A stretch of DNA of 64,000 nucleotides from Ophioderma brevispina. Its lineage: Eukaryota > Echinodermata > Ophiuroidea > Amphilepidida > Ophiodermatidae. Below the pieces are notes generated by a model. That model did no database searches, was not told the origin of the DNA, and saw nothing but the letters and a program-made list of their open reading frames with translations. This document shows positions 26,100 to 38,760 of the stretch, piece after piece. Each line of letters starts with the position of its first letter. The stretch's first letter is position 1. A program made the translations under genes and the position numbers. Where the stretch lies: assembly GCA_023653785.1 (NCBI GenBank), contig JAMKCH010014234.1, positions 1 to 64,000 on the forward strand, in the 5' to 3' direction.

Positions 26100-28745
26100 T
26101 TTTTGGCCGTTTTTGTTTTTTTACCCGCGTCAGTAATCCTTTTGTCCCTCCGCGTTGGGCGGGCCGTGGGTTTTTTTAAAACCGCCGGCCAACGGCCCCC
26201 TTTTTGGTTTTTTTTGTTTTTTCTTGTTTCCGTTTTCGTTTTCCGACCCACGCGCCGCCCCATTTCCTGGGCCTCGCTTCCACCCCAACGCCGCCCCCGC
26301 GTCCCCCTCCGGGGGGGGGGGGGGTTGGGGGGTGGTCTCCGTGCGTTTCATTACGGGTTCCTTTGTTTCCGCTTGTCCCCCCCGCTTCCCCGTTTTGGTG
26401 CCCGTTCTTTTTTTGCCGGTGGACCCCCTTTTTCAGTTTTTTTTCCAATGGTCGCCCATTGAACACTGGTTTTTCCCCGTCCCGAAAAATGTTTTTTCCG
26501 CTAAGGGAAAAAAGGTGGGGGGTTGAGGGTGTTTTTTTCGGCTTCCGGTTCCCCGAGGGTTTTTTTCCCTTTAACAAGGGGGCCGTGCCGCGGCTTTGGA
26601 GCAGCCTAAAATTGTTTTTGTTAACTTTCCCGGCTTACTTCCCCATGGCGGTTTTTATAGGGCCCCGGTTTTCTCCCTCGGGAGTTTCGCTCGTCTACCT
26701 CGCTACCGGGCCGCTGGCTCGCCTGGGCTAGCCCTAGGGGCTTCTCCGGTGGTCGGCTAGCCGCGGTCCCAGTGCTTCTTTCCTTTTTTTTTTTCCCCTT
26801 TCGGGAGCGGGTTTTTTGTTGCGGCTTTTTGCGGAAAACATTCCGGTATACGAGCCCACACAAACATGCTAGTCGGCCCGCCCCCCTCGGGGGGGCCTTG
26901 ACTGCTAGCACCCTGCCTGGCGGCTGGGGCCTCGCCGGGATTTTTTATCTGTCGTTGCTTTTTTAAATGCGGGTGCCAGCTAGCGTGTCCCTTGCTCCTG
27001 CCCTTTCCCTTGTGGGATTGGCCCCGGCTGCAGTCCCCGTCCGGTAAAAACAAAACGGTGGGGATGTTTTGGGGCTAGTTTGACGCCCGGTTTTTTTCCT
27101 CGCCCGAGTCCCATTCCGTCCCATTATGAACACTGGGCCGCTCCCGTTGGTTTTAAGGTCCCCTCGGAACCCTCCTGCGAACCACGCCGCTGCCGTGGTT
27201 TTAAACCGTCCCCCCCTCGGGGCTTTGAAATTCGTCAAAGGCCCCCTGAAGGTTTTTTAGGTTTTTTTTGTCCTCGGGTGCCCCCGCTTTCAACGGGGCC
27301 GCCCGCCCCCGGTGTCCCCCGCTTTATGCCTCCACTGCTCCCCGCAAGGCTTTTAGCCCTGTCGCTCCCAACGCGGTTGGCCCGACTGGCCCTTTAGTTG
27401 GGCCCTTGCATGCTTTTTCACCCAAAGCCCCCTTTCCCGGGGCCTTAGGTGAGCCGCCCCGCGGGCGCTTTCCGCTTAGGTTTTTGGGCCCCCGCTCACG
27501 CGGGGTAAAAAAACCGTGCGCACGGTTTTACTAGGTTTCGGTTTTCCGTCCAGCCGCTAAGTTGTTTTTCCCCCCGCTAAAAAACGGTTTTTTCAGCCGT
27601 TTATTTAAGGCACCGCCCCGCATGGCCTTAGCCCCTTGCCCTTTGGCCCCCGCAGGGTTTATCTGGCGTTTTCGTTCTGCCAAACTGCCTTTCCCAGGCC
27701 CCTTTTCACGCTTAGGGTTGGGGCGCGCATCCGCTTTCTCTAGGTTTGGCCCCCCCCTTTCACCGCGGGGTTTTTTCCGTTGGGCCGGTTTTTTTACTTG
27801 GGGTGGCGGGTTTTTTATCCACTCTAGTGTTCCCGGCTAAAACGGTCCCCCCAAGACCCGTCCCCCCCTGCGGCAAACAACCCCCGCCAGGGGGGCAAGC
27901 CTGCTTAGCCCGCCAGGGTTTTTTAATCTTGGCCTCGATGCTGCATGCCTTTTTCTACCAGGCCCCTTCAAAACGGCCCCTAAGGGTGGGGGCGCGCAAG
28001 CGCTTCCGCCAGGTTTTTTGGGCCCCTGCCTCACGCGGGGGTTTCCGGGGCGGTTTTTTTAGCTGGTGGGTTTTTTTTCGTCCCCAGCGCTGGGTTTTTC
28101 CCCCGCCCTACGGTTTTTTCCCAACTTTCGGTACAACACCCCTTTGGGTGTTTTTTTTTTTTTTCCGTTTTCCGGCGCCCCTCGTGGGGTGGTAAAAAAC
28201 CTTCTGGGGGCTTGCCTCCCACGGGGGGGACCTTCAGTGCAGGCCCCCTGGGCAGCATTGGCCCCTTCCCCAGGCGGCGCCCCCCGTGGTCCCCCGTGTG
28301 GCGTACCTAAGTGTCGCCTAAATAATCCCCCCCTTCTCCTCGCGGTGTTTTGTAATAGCTTCGTGGGCCCTCCGGGACTTTTTGGGGGACTGCCCCTCCC
28401 CCCCCCGCCCTTCGGGCCCGTGGGACGAAACTTCCTCCCTTTTTTTTATAGCGTTCCTCACCGTGCTCGAGTTGTTGGGGTTGTGGTTTGTGATATGTGA
28501 AATTTACCATCCAATCCCTTGGCCCCGTGGTTCCCTTCCCCCCTCCGTAGGGGCCGCGCGGTCCAGGGGGTACGCGTTTTTTTTTAATTCCCGCCGTTCA
28601 TCGGGCGTTGAAAAAATTTTTTTCGGGTTGGTCCCGTTTTATCCGCCGTCCCGTTTGGGCGTTGATGTTTTTTCCGGGCTTTAAACCACGGCATTCTTGG
28701 TTCTCTCCTTTAACGGGGGCTTGTGTTTGTTTTTTTCGGGCCGTG

Positions 28746-28779
<34 letters not shown>

Positions 28780-31700
28780 ATCCCCCCCACCTTCCCCCTG
28801 GGTTGTTGAACTTTCACTTCTCCGCGCCGCGACCCCTTGTTCCCCCCTCCCCCTTGCCCCGGGGATTGTTCCCCACCCCCCGCTCGCCTTGGGGCTTCTG
28901 GCACCCCCTCAGGGGAATGCTGGGTAGGTCCCTCGGGGGTTCCTTCCTTGGGTCTTGCCTCATTCCTGCTCCTTTGGGCGGTGGCTCCCACTACTGGGGC
29001 TGCCCCTAAGCCTTTTTGGAGTGGTTCCACCCCCTGGGCCCCTGGCATGTCCCCCCCCCCCGCCCTGGCCCCCCTGGCGTGGAATCCCCCCTATCAACCT
29101 TGTGTGTAAAAGTTCCCCCCGTGTAGGTGCCGCCCATCTCTAACGTGCTCCTAGCTTTGTTCTCAAATGCAGGGGTCCCCCCCCAATCCCGGAAAATCCT
29201 CCCCTGCCCCGCCTGGTGTTGGGGGGTTCCCCCCCTAGCCCCGCCGTGCGGGCCTGGGCATGGGGGGCGCATCCTGGCCCCCGTGCTTATGGTTGCAATC
29301 CTTTTGGTCGAAAATTCCAACCCGTTATCCCTTTAAGCAACTCTCCTCCCCGGCTTGCGGGGCGCTTCGGCGCTTTTTCCCCCTGTCGCTGCCCTCCTTT
29401 TGGCGGCTGAAAACCTGTTTTGGGCCTTGCCCCCGGTAAAGCCCTATTTTCCTTCTTGTTGGCCCTAATGGCCGTTTCCCTTTTCCCGTGTCAATTCATC
29501 GGGGAAAACTGAAGGGCCCTCTGGTCTCCTGCCAGTTGTTTTAAAGGCCCGCTGGGTTTTCATTTTAAGCCTTTGGGCCCTGGTCCCCCCTGGCTTCCCC
29601 TAGGCCCCTTTCTGGCCTGTTTTTTAGGCCTTTACGGGGGCTTACCCTAAGCCCCGGGGGTCCCGCCTGGTTCGCTCCCTTTGGGAGCCTTTTTTTGGCC
29701 CCTCGGGCCCTATGATGGCAAGCCTTTTTCCGCCTTGCCCCCCCCTCCTGTGGATCAGCCGGGGCCCTGCCGCTGCTTTTTTTTTTTCCGAGTCCGGGCC
29801 CCAGTTGGACCAGTTTGCCGTCTGCCCGTTTTTTTTTTTTGTCCCCACCTCTTTCACCCCCCCCTTTGTGGTTTTAAACCCTGGTTTTTTTTCAAGCCCT
29901 TTGCCCCTTTGATACTGGTCTTTTGGGCTTACTTAAAGCCCCCCCTGACTTCCCCTTGGAAGGTTTTCCCCCCCCCTGTGGCCCTAATAGGCCTTGGCGG
30001 TCCTTTTTTTGACTTCGCCTTGGCCCCTAGGCCTTGGGGCCCTTTTCCAATCGCCTAGCTTTTTGTTTCTTTCGACTAGACCCTTCAATCTCATTCGGGG
30101 TAATCTGTCCCTGGTTTTATTCCCCACGCACTTGCTTGGGCCTGGTCCCTGGGCCCTGTCCTAGGGCTGGGATTTCCCCCCTGGCTGCTGGGGGGTGGTA
30201 CTAAAACCTGGGCCCCCCCTGTTTTTTCGGGGTTTTTTTTGTTTACAGGCCTTTCATGCCTAAAAATGCTTGGGTCTGGCGGGCCCCCGCCGGGGCTTTT
30301 ATCCCCCCCCCCCTGGGCCCCTTCCAGCCCACCCTGTGGGGTTAAAAGGGGCCCCTCTGTTGCCCCCTTCCCTCCCTTGGCCTTCGGGTGAGCACGCCCG
30401 TAATTGGGGGAGCCTGGAAATTCCCGTTTTGTTGCAAAAACCTTGGCCCTGTTTTTTTTGTTCCCTCCCTGGCCCCCCTCCGTCCCTCACTTTTTGTTGG
30501 CCGGGCCGCTAGACTTTCGGCTCCCCTAACATGCCCCGGCCCCTTTTTGGTGCCCCTCATGGGCCTAGCCCTGCTCTTTTGCCATGTCCCTCGGGCCTTT
30601 TTTTTGGTCACTCCAGTCCTTTGACGCTGAATGCCTCGGGTTTTCCCCTCATTGGGGGCTTTGGCTCCCCCCCAGGTGGATGCCCTCGCCCCCCTCTGGC
30701 TCTGTTTTGTCCCCTGCGCCGCGGGGTTGGTTTTGGCCTCTGTTTGCCTTAACCTTTAACCTTGGTTCCCTTCCCAAAATAAAGGCCTTAAACTAACTAC
30801 CCTTTGAGGTCTTTCGACTTCCCCTGGACTTGAACCGTGGACCCCCCTTTTTCCCCTCCCTTTTTGTTTTTTTTTCCCGGGAAGTTTTTATAGGGGCTTG
30901 GTTTTTGACGTTTTCTTTCCGCAACATTGTTTCGTTTATGCTCCCCAGCGAATACCCTGGGTCCGCTTGGGTCCTTCCCACCCCGCGGTGGGGACCTGGA
31001 AAAAACAACACGGTTGTTTTTGGGATTCGCTTTGGAACGATGCCCTTCTTTTTTGGGGCCTCGTCCCCATACGGTGCTTTTTAATCCGTCCGGGCCTTGT
31101 TCTCCGCCTTTGCTTCGGGCCCTTTGTCCGGGCCTAGCAATTGGGGCTCGTCCGGCCCCCCCTAGCGCGGTTTTTTTTTCCCGGGCTTCGGCCCTGGGGG
31201 TTGGTTGGCTTCCCGATTCGTTCCGGAATCTGTCCCCTTTGGGGGGTTTCCCCCCTCTTCCAGCTGTTTTCGGCTTCCCCATTGGTTTTTCGATCTCTTT
31301 TCACTTTTCCGGGTTTTTTTCTTTTTGGCTCCTTTGTCCCCTCCCCCCCAACTTGTGCTGCCCTAGAGGGTTTTTTCAAAGAACGCCGGGTAATTCCCTT
31401 TGTTGGGTGTGGGGGTTCTTCCCCCGAACTTCGCCCCCTCACTTGGCCGCTTGTGTTCCCCAAGTTTTTTGTTTTTTTTTTTTTTTTTTTCCCTGGCAAG
31501 TCCCCGCTTTTGTGGTTAAGTGTCCCCCCCCCTTTCCCGCCGTTGGTTGCGACTGATCTTGTGGCCCTTTCACCCCCTTTAGTAAAAAACCCCTCGGGTC
31601 CCCCCTGGGGGAAATGTTTTTTTGGTTGCTTCTGGCCCCCCCTCCTGGTCTTTTTCAAACCCCTGGATGCCTCCTTGAACTGGTGGGCCCCTGCCCCACT

Positions 31701-33800
31701 TTCCGACTTCGGTCCCCCCCTTTTGGGAGCTTCCTTCGCACTCCCCGGGTGGGAAAAAGTTTTTCCCTGGGTGCGTAACCCCCCCATTGTGGATTCCCCC
31801 CAATTCCCTTCCCATGGTCGCACGGTTCCCTCAGTTTTTTTTGGGTTTTTTGACGAGTTGTGGTACTCCCCCCCTTTTTTTATTCCCCAGGCGTTGGGGG
31901 TGATCCCTTTTTTTTTTTTTCGTCCCTGCACCCGTTTTTTCGGGGTAGCACCTTTCTTCCCGGTTTGGGCTCTCCCTTTCAAACCTTTTTCCTCTCCCCT
32001 CCGGGAGATATTGGAGTGTCCCCCCCCCCCAAGTCCCCACCGGCTTTTCTTGTCCCGCGGGCCCTCTCCCTTGGGGGCATCCCTTATGCAGTAGCCGGTG
32101 CCCTCGCTTTTACCGGTTGGCTTCGTGGTTTGTGCCTCCCCTCGATAACCGATTTTCCCCGTCGTTTTTGGTGTCCAGAATTCCCGCAAATGTTTTAGGT
32201 TTTTCGTTTCCTGTCCCCCCGCTCCTACGAACTTTTTGTTCCCCCCCTAATCCCTCTGCTGACAGTCCGCACTGGTGTTTTTTTGGCTTTCTGGCTCGGG
32301 GCTTCACCCCGAGCAAGTTTAGCGTGGCCTCTCGACCTCCGGGTCCGCCGCCTTCCGGGCTCGACTCGTTGTTTTTTTTTCTTGCCAAGAGCTAGCCCCT
32401 CCCTGGGGGTTTCTCCCTCTTTGGTAAGACTTTCTCGGTGTTTTTACCCACTTGATTGTCCCCTACCTTTTTTTGGTGCCAGATTTTTGTCCCGCTTGGC
32501 CCCGGATCTGGGTGAGTGCCTAGTATTTTTTTTTAATTTTTTTTAATTCCCTTGCATTTTTGACTGCTCCCCCTGTTCGGTTGGGCCCGGTGCTGTTGGG
32601 GGGCCCGCGCCTTCCCCAGGTATGTGGGGCGGAGGGTTCCCCCCCCCCTGCCCCCCTCTTCTTTTTTTCCCTCGGCCGGTTTCTGCCTACCCTCCGATCG
32701 AGGCCCTGAAATCGTCCCCCTCCACTTCCTTCCCCCTAGCTTTGTGGACAGCCCTGAGGTGGGGAAACCCCTTTTTTCACTTTTTTTTTTTGTTTGGAGG
32801 CCTTTTTGTTTTTTTTTTTAGCTTGTCCTGTTCCGAGCCGTCCCGTTTTTGGTCCCCCCCCCCCTGGGACACCCCTTTCGTCCGGCTTTTTTTAGCTTCC
32901 AGGCCACCACAGTTTGTGTTTAGGTTTGTTTTTTTGGTTTTTGTTCCCCTTCGGTTAAAACGTTTTTTGGCGCCGTTTTCCCATTACTCCTTGTAAGGCG
33001 TCCCTGTTTTTTTTTACTACCCCGAGCCTGAGCTTTCCCCGCCCTTCTTTGGAATCTGAAATTTTTTTGGTAGGAAAAAAAAAGCATCTTATCCCTTGGC
33101 GAACCCCCCAATTTTCCTTTTTGGGTGTGGGGGGGCGCCGGGGGGGGGCGTCGCTCCCTAGTTCCTCGCCCTTTTAAATTTTTACTCCTTTCCGTGGTTC
33201 CCCTCTTTTCCCCGGCTGAATTAGCTCGGATAATTTCTTTGTTATCTTCCCCCCCCCTCCCTTTGTAGCCTTGCCTTCCTTCCCGGGTCAAGGGTTTGGA
33301 CTAATCTTGCCCTCCACCCTCCCCAACGTGGGCCCGGGGCGTTTTGTTGGTCCCCTTTCCCAGTTTAGTCCCCCCCCCTCTCAAACCTTTTTTTAAATCT
33401 CCCGGTTCCCCTCCCTCCCCGTTGGGGGGTTCATCTGTGGTTTTTCTGAATCCGGTCCGCCCTTCTCCCTAGGGGGCCCGCTCCTGGTTTTTTTTGTGGT
33501 TTTTTCCCGCCCCCTTTGGGCCCGGCGGGGTTTTGCTTTTCTTGGCCCCCTTTTTTTTCTAGGGCCTAACGTCTGCGCCCATTCCCAAGTCCCTCCCCCT
33601 TCAAGTTGTTTTTCCTTCCTTTTTCGCCCTCTTTCCCTTAGGGCTTGGGGGTTTTTTGTTTTCCTCTTGCGGGCATTCCTTCCGGCTCCTGCTCCCGTCC
33701 TCCAAAAAACACTTTTGGGCCCTAACAGGTCCCCTTTTTAAAAACACATTAAAATAAAGTCCTAACGGTCCCCCGTTTTTTTACTTCCACCCCTTGTGAC
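26100..33800. other. A-depleted GC-rich block, stop-poor, probably artefactual
   Basis: The + strand is built mostly of C, G and T. Sample rows contain only 5 to 7 A in 60 bases (rows 27301, 30301, 31321). TAA, TAG, TGA and their complements all need an A on this strand, so all six frames stay open for long stretches. The resulting frames (up to 351 codons, minus strand, 31134-32189) overlap on both strands and are Pro/Gly/Phe- or Arg/Lys/Gly-rich. Nothing resembles a domain. Runs such as T(32) near 28745-28772 and C or G runs occur throughout. It may be a misread tandem repeat or foreign junk; it is unlike the AT-rich flanks. Confidence 0.8.
27405..28070. repeat. Possible tandem repeat, period about 270 bp
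   Basis: A recurring order of words: GCATG followed by CTTTTTC, GGCCCC, GCGC...GCGCTTTCCGC, AGGTTTTTTGGGCCCC, CTCACGCGGGG, then a CGGTTTTTT. The CTCACGCGGGG landmark (or TCACCGCGGGG) stands near 27495, 27765 and 28030, about 265-270 bp apart. Units are heavily distorted, so the true period is uncertain. Confidence 0.45.
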
Positions 33801-36256
33801 TCCACTTGTTAGGTTTGGGAAAGTCATTGCCCCCTTTTTTCTTGACGTTTTGGGAATCTAGATTCCCCCCCTGTTGGGGGTTTTTTTTTTTTTTTTGGGA
33901 TGTCAGCCTTTGGACTGTCAAAATCCTATCGCCTCTTTCTGCTCCTGGAAGAGACCAATGCTACACCTCCGACTAAGTGTGGGCTAGTCCCCTGGTGGGG
34001 GTTTTTATGAAAATTCGAAATTTCATTCAACGGGGGTTTTTTTAATGCATTATTTCCAGTCCCCCCAACATTGGTGTAAAAGGAAATCAAAGTTCATTGG
34101 TTCAAATGTTTAATGTTGTCCAAAAAACCCACTTATGTTTTTTAAAATAAATCAATATACTGAAGCCTGATTTTCCCTTTGTCCCCAATGTTTTTTGAAC
34201 TTTTCCCCCGACCTTCCCCAGCCCCCCCCCACAGCCTTGAATGGGAGGGTGGTTGCGTCCCGTGGTGGGCCCTATGGGCCAAAAAACCGGAATTGGGGAA
34301 TCCTGGTCCGACCAAGGGGTGTTGGGGGGACCACCTGGGGTTCCCCACTTGGTCCCGAGTTCCCCCCCCCCCCCCAATTTTTTTTCTCTTTTTAGGGTGG
34401 CTAAAAAATGGTAATTTTTTTGGGCGTTTTCACTCTTGCTCAGAAAGGGGAAAAATGCCCAATAAATTTTTTTTCAGTCCCCCAAAAATTTTTGGACAAG
34501 GAAAATCAGCCCTTTCCCATTGATGGATTAAAAAATAAAAACCCTAATGTGTTTTTTTGAAATATATTTGTGGTTTTTTTTGTGTTCCCCCTGTAAACTT
34601 TTAGGTATTTTGTTTTTTTATCTGCTGTCTGTTTAAACCCTCTATTAACTTTAGCTTTTACAACATAAACTGTTTTTTTTTTTTTTTTCAAAACTTGTTT
34701 TTACATTTCCCGTGGTAAAAGTTCAAAGGGGTGTAGTTGTCCTCTCAGCAGCAACTCTGGTTCCAGAGGATAAGCCTTTTCCTAAAGCCTTCCGCCCCTT
34801 CCCCCCCTTTGTCCCCCCCCAGGTTTGGATTTTTTAACGACTGAACCATAAGGCCCTTGTTTTTTTTTTTTTTTTAAGTTTTAAAGGCGCTATCAGTAAT
34901 TTGCTTATTTTCACCCATGAATTTGCCAACTTATTGACCTGAATTTTTCCATTTTATAATATGTTTTTCAATAATAATCAGAATTTGCTTATTAAGTTTA
35001 AAGAAGTACTTAATTCGACTTTTTGGTGGGCGCATACTTCCTGGAATCGGATAAAATTGCTTGTAAGAAAATTTTCTGAACGTTGTTGTTTTTTTTATTT
35101 TTTCAGATTTTTATTCAGCGTCCCTGTCTTTTGTAAACTCCTTTTTTAATGCCCTTTTCCTCCTCCTATCCATGCTTTTCCCCCTTGCAATGTCAATGTG
35201 TGTTTTTGACCCGTCCATACCCAATTTAAAATTTACATTTTTTTGAATTTCCCTAATATATCCCCCCAATGGTTTTTTTTTTTTTTTCACTTAACATGAT
35301 AAGGGCCCTGAAAGCGGTTAAACAGATTTGAAATTTCAACTAATTGCCCGTTTTTAAAATAAGCCATTGTGATGCCCGAGAGTTCCCCCCTTTTACCATG
35401 GAAAAACCCCCAACTTAAGGTTTTTTGTTTTTTCAACTTAAAATAAATTCAGCAGTTTTTTTTGGGGGAACCAACAAAATATTGGATGGAGATTGGTCGG
35501 GTGGTGGACTAAATACCTTTTGTTCAAAGGAATAGCCAAATTTTATTAATGCATTCTTAACAACCCTTAAAAAAGCTGTGCCCCATTTTTTCCCCTCTCA
35601 TAGAAATATCATACATTTTTCCCCAAAAAGCTTCCATATTCAACAATTTTTCAAATTCAAACCCCCTTCAAGTCACTTGCCATAATTTTACTGAACACAC
35701 ATTCCCCCCTTTTTTTGCCAGATTTAAAATTTTTTTGAAGTCCCCCCAGGGTTTTATTTTGGTTTTCCCTTTTTTGAGGGCCTGCTACTGGTATCCTTGG
35801 TAACCATTTAAACAAACCTTGTCCCCGGCCCGAGTTTTTTTTGGTTGGGCTGCTTAAACCGTTTACTCCCCCCATTCAGATTTCTAAGGGAAAATCCTCA
35901 GAGGGAGGGTAATTTTTTGGTTTTTTTAACCGTGGGTAGAAATGAAAAAAGAAGATCCTACCTACACGGGCCCGTCACCTCCCTGAGAGCCCTAATGGCC
36001 CAGCCCCATCCCAGCACACAAATGCGCCCTGTCCGAAATGGTGGGCCACAAATGGGGGTTGCTTGTAATTGGTAAAGCATGAAAAGGGCCACCGAACATT
36101 TAATCCTTTTTTTGCTCACTAAATCCCCCCTCCACAACAAGCGAGATACCTGGCTTGAGTGGGGGTGGGTGAGGTTGTTCCGGCCCACCCCCCCCCCCCG
36201 GTTAAGCCAAGGGGAACAAAACCGAATTTAAAAAACTTTTGGTTTAATTTAGGGGG

Positions 36257-36294
<38 letters not shown>

Positions 36295-36849
36295 AATCCC
36301 CCCCCCCCCCCCCTGGGAATTTTTGCAATTGCCAACCTTAAGGTAAAAGTTGCATTAAAAATTTGAACTCAGGGGATATTCACAAACTTGTACACTTTTT
36401 CCTAATTAAAAAATCCAATTTTTAGTATGGGTTACCCTGTTTTACGGGAATTTATGGAATTGGTAAAAAAAAAGATAAAGTTTTTTTATTTTTCTAGTTT
36501 TTTTTTTTTATGTTTTTAAAATAATGGATCCAATAAGTTTTTGCTTTTACTTTTTTGAAGTTTTTTTTTCTGTTTTCAAAAATTTGGAATATTGTTTTTT
36601 TTTTTTTTTTTTTTAGCTTGCTTAAAATCCCTTTTTTGCATTTTGTAATAACCTTTTTCCCTTCTGGCCTTTTTTCTTTTGAAAATTGAAAAGTCCAACC
36701 TTAATTCGCCTAAAACCAACATTTTGAAGCAAAAAAATTTTGGGGAGTTTGGGAAACATCACCTGTTGAGGAAAAAACAGTTGATTCTTCTTTTTTTTTA
36801 AAAAGTTGAAAAATTTTTGTCATAGGTGCAGCATGTGATCCTTCATTTG
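33801..36849. other. Low-quality homopolymer-inflated block (right part)
   Basis: The A content rises again near 33.8 kb and AT-rich sequence returns, but runs remain inflated (C run at about 34362-34376, A run near 36262-36291, C run near 36298-36313). From about 34.53 kb it is a distorted copy of the clean region to its right. The open frames are not credible. Confidence 0.85.
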
Positions 36850-36960
36850 TAAATTCCCCTTGGCAAGACACTAGGCAGTTTAGATGTCTGCATGAAGGCG
36901 TGTACTTATACTTGAATGTAAGTCCTTTTGTTCGTGGTTCAATTGAACAAAAGAAGTTCA
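34530..36960. repeat. Distorted duplicate of about 37.0-38.76 kb
   Basis: Long colinear match. Examples: TTATTAAGTTTAAAGAAGTA at about 34990 against CTAATAAGTTTAAGAAGTAC at about 37350; CTCATAGAAATATCATACAT at about 35597 against the same at about 37794; GGCCTGCTACTGGTATCCTT at about 35778 against GGCCTGCTACTGGTATCGTG at about 37935; AAACATCACCTGTTGAGGAA at about 36754 against AAACATCACTGTGTAGGGAA at about 38652. The noisy copy spans about 2.4 kb where the clean one spans about 1.75 kb. The excess is mostly homopolymer insertion. Confidence 0.93.
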
Positions 36961-36999
36961 TGTTCTGTGTACAATAACAATATTGTGGTATGCAGTTAA

Positions 37000-38760
37000 A
37001 CCGCCTTACTGTAATTTCATGTGGTGTGTTTATATGGGCCGCGGTAATTGTTTGTACTTCCTATGGTTATTGTATCTTCTGTCTATAGACCTAGATAACT
37101 TAGCTTTACATAACTGTTTGCACTTGTTTTACCTTCTCAGTGTAAGTCAAAGGGGTTAGTCATCATCCAGCACCGCTCTGGGTCAGAGATAAGCTTTCTA
37201 ACTCCGCCCCTTCTGTCATGTTTGGATGTACAAAAAAAAGCGCTGACATGTTGTGTTTCTCCCGTAATCCATGCTGAGGGGCTAAAATGATGCCACTCAC
37301 CCTGAATTTATCAATTTATTAATGTGGTCATAATAATCTCAGAACCTTGCTAATAAGTTTAAGAAGTACTTATTCTCTTTTTGTGCGGATACTTCTGGAT
37401 CTGATAGAATGCTGGATTTCTGAATTGTTCTTTCAGATTTTCAGCTTCTCTTTGGTAACTCTTTTAATTCTTTCTCTCCTAATCCATGCTTTCTTGCATG
37501 TAATGTGTGTGACTTCATATCCATTTAATTTCACATTTGATTCCAGTATAGTCCATGTTTTTCACTTACATGATAAGCCTGAGCATGTTAACGGATTGAG
37601 TCAACTATTGACCGTTATAGCATTGTGATCAGAGAGTCCCTTACACAGAAACCCACTTAGGCCTCAACTTATAATTAAGCAGTTTTGGTGGACAAAATAT
37701 TGATGGAGATGGGCGGTTGGTGACTTAATACCTGTGCAAAGGATAGCCAAATTATTAAGGCATTCTTACACCTAAAAAGGCTTGCCATTTTCCTCTCATA
37801 GAAATATCATACATTTGCCCAAAAGCTTCAGCAACAATTTCAAATTCCCTCAAGTCACTTGCCTATTTCTGACACACAGTCTTTTTTGCAGATTGAAAGT
37901 TCTTTGAAGGTCAGGTTATTAGGTTTCCTTTGAGGGCCTGCTACTGGTATCGTGGTAACAGTACTACCTGTCCCGGCCGAGTTGTCGGCGCTAAACCGTT
38001 ACTCCCATCATAATTTCTAAGGAAATCTCATGAGGAGGTAGTTGGTTACTTGGTAGAATGAAAAGAAGTCTACCTAACAAGGGCGTCATCTCTGGAGGTA
38101 GATGGCAGCCATCCAGCACATGCTGCCTTGCATGGTGGGCATGGTTGCTGTGGATTGGTATCAGGAAGGGCCCTCCTATCAATTATCTTTTGCGCCATAC
38201 ATCCTCACACATCGTATTGCTGAGAGTGTGGTGTATCCGGCCACCCCCGTTATGATGGGACAAACCGGATTTAAAACTTTGGTTTAACTTAGGGAATTTA
38301 GGGAAGAATTTAAGCATTTTTCACCAGTCCTGGGAATTGCAATGCCACTTAAGAAAATTGCATTATTTGACTCAGGTATTCAACAAACTTGTACACTTTT
38401 CTAATGATGCAAATTTAGTATGTGTACCTTTATGTGGTTATGATTGTAAGATAAAATTGATGTTGGACTACATCTATGGTTTAAATTAATTGATCATAAA
38501 GTTGCTACTTTTGAAGTTTTCTGTTCAAAATTTGATATTGTTTAGCTTGCTAATGCGTTGCATTTGTATAACCTTTCTCTCTGCCTTTTCTTTGAATATT
38601 GAAGTCACTTAATTCATAAAACCAACATTGAGCAAATAAATTTGAGGTTTGAAACATCACTGTGTAGGGAAAAAACAGTGATTCTTCTTTTTAAAAAAGT
38701 TGACATTTTGAAGTGGCTTCATTTTAATTCCCTTGGCATGGATTGTGGATGGAGCAAAGA
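37000..38760. repeat. Clean counterpart of the duplicated intron segment
   Basis: Ordinary-quality intronic sequence that the preceding block repeats in distorted form. It contains no exon I recognise. It also holds the sequence found a third time at 24.95-25.25 kb, through its left neighbour from 36.85 kb. Confidence 0.85.

Noticed and set aside
26094..31556. Dozens of overlapping 60-209 codon ORFs on both strands
   Set aside because: Same compositional cause. Frames are mutually exclusive and low-complexity.
31134..32189. 351-codon minus-strand ORF, longest in the window
   Set aside because: It lies in the A-depleted block where stops cannot occur on either strand, overlaps a 317-codon ORF on the other strand, is Lys/Gly/Arg/Pro-rich without any domain, and the block looks like misread sequence.
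26100..33800. Horizontally acquired GC-rich island or new gene cluster
   Set aside because: No start or ribosome-binding pattern, no domain in any frame, homopolymers everywhere, and flanks that duplicate clean neighbours. An assembly artefact explains it better.
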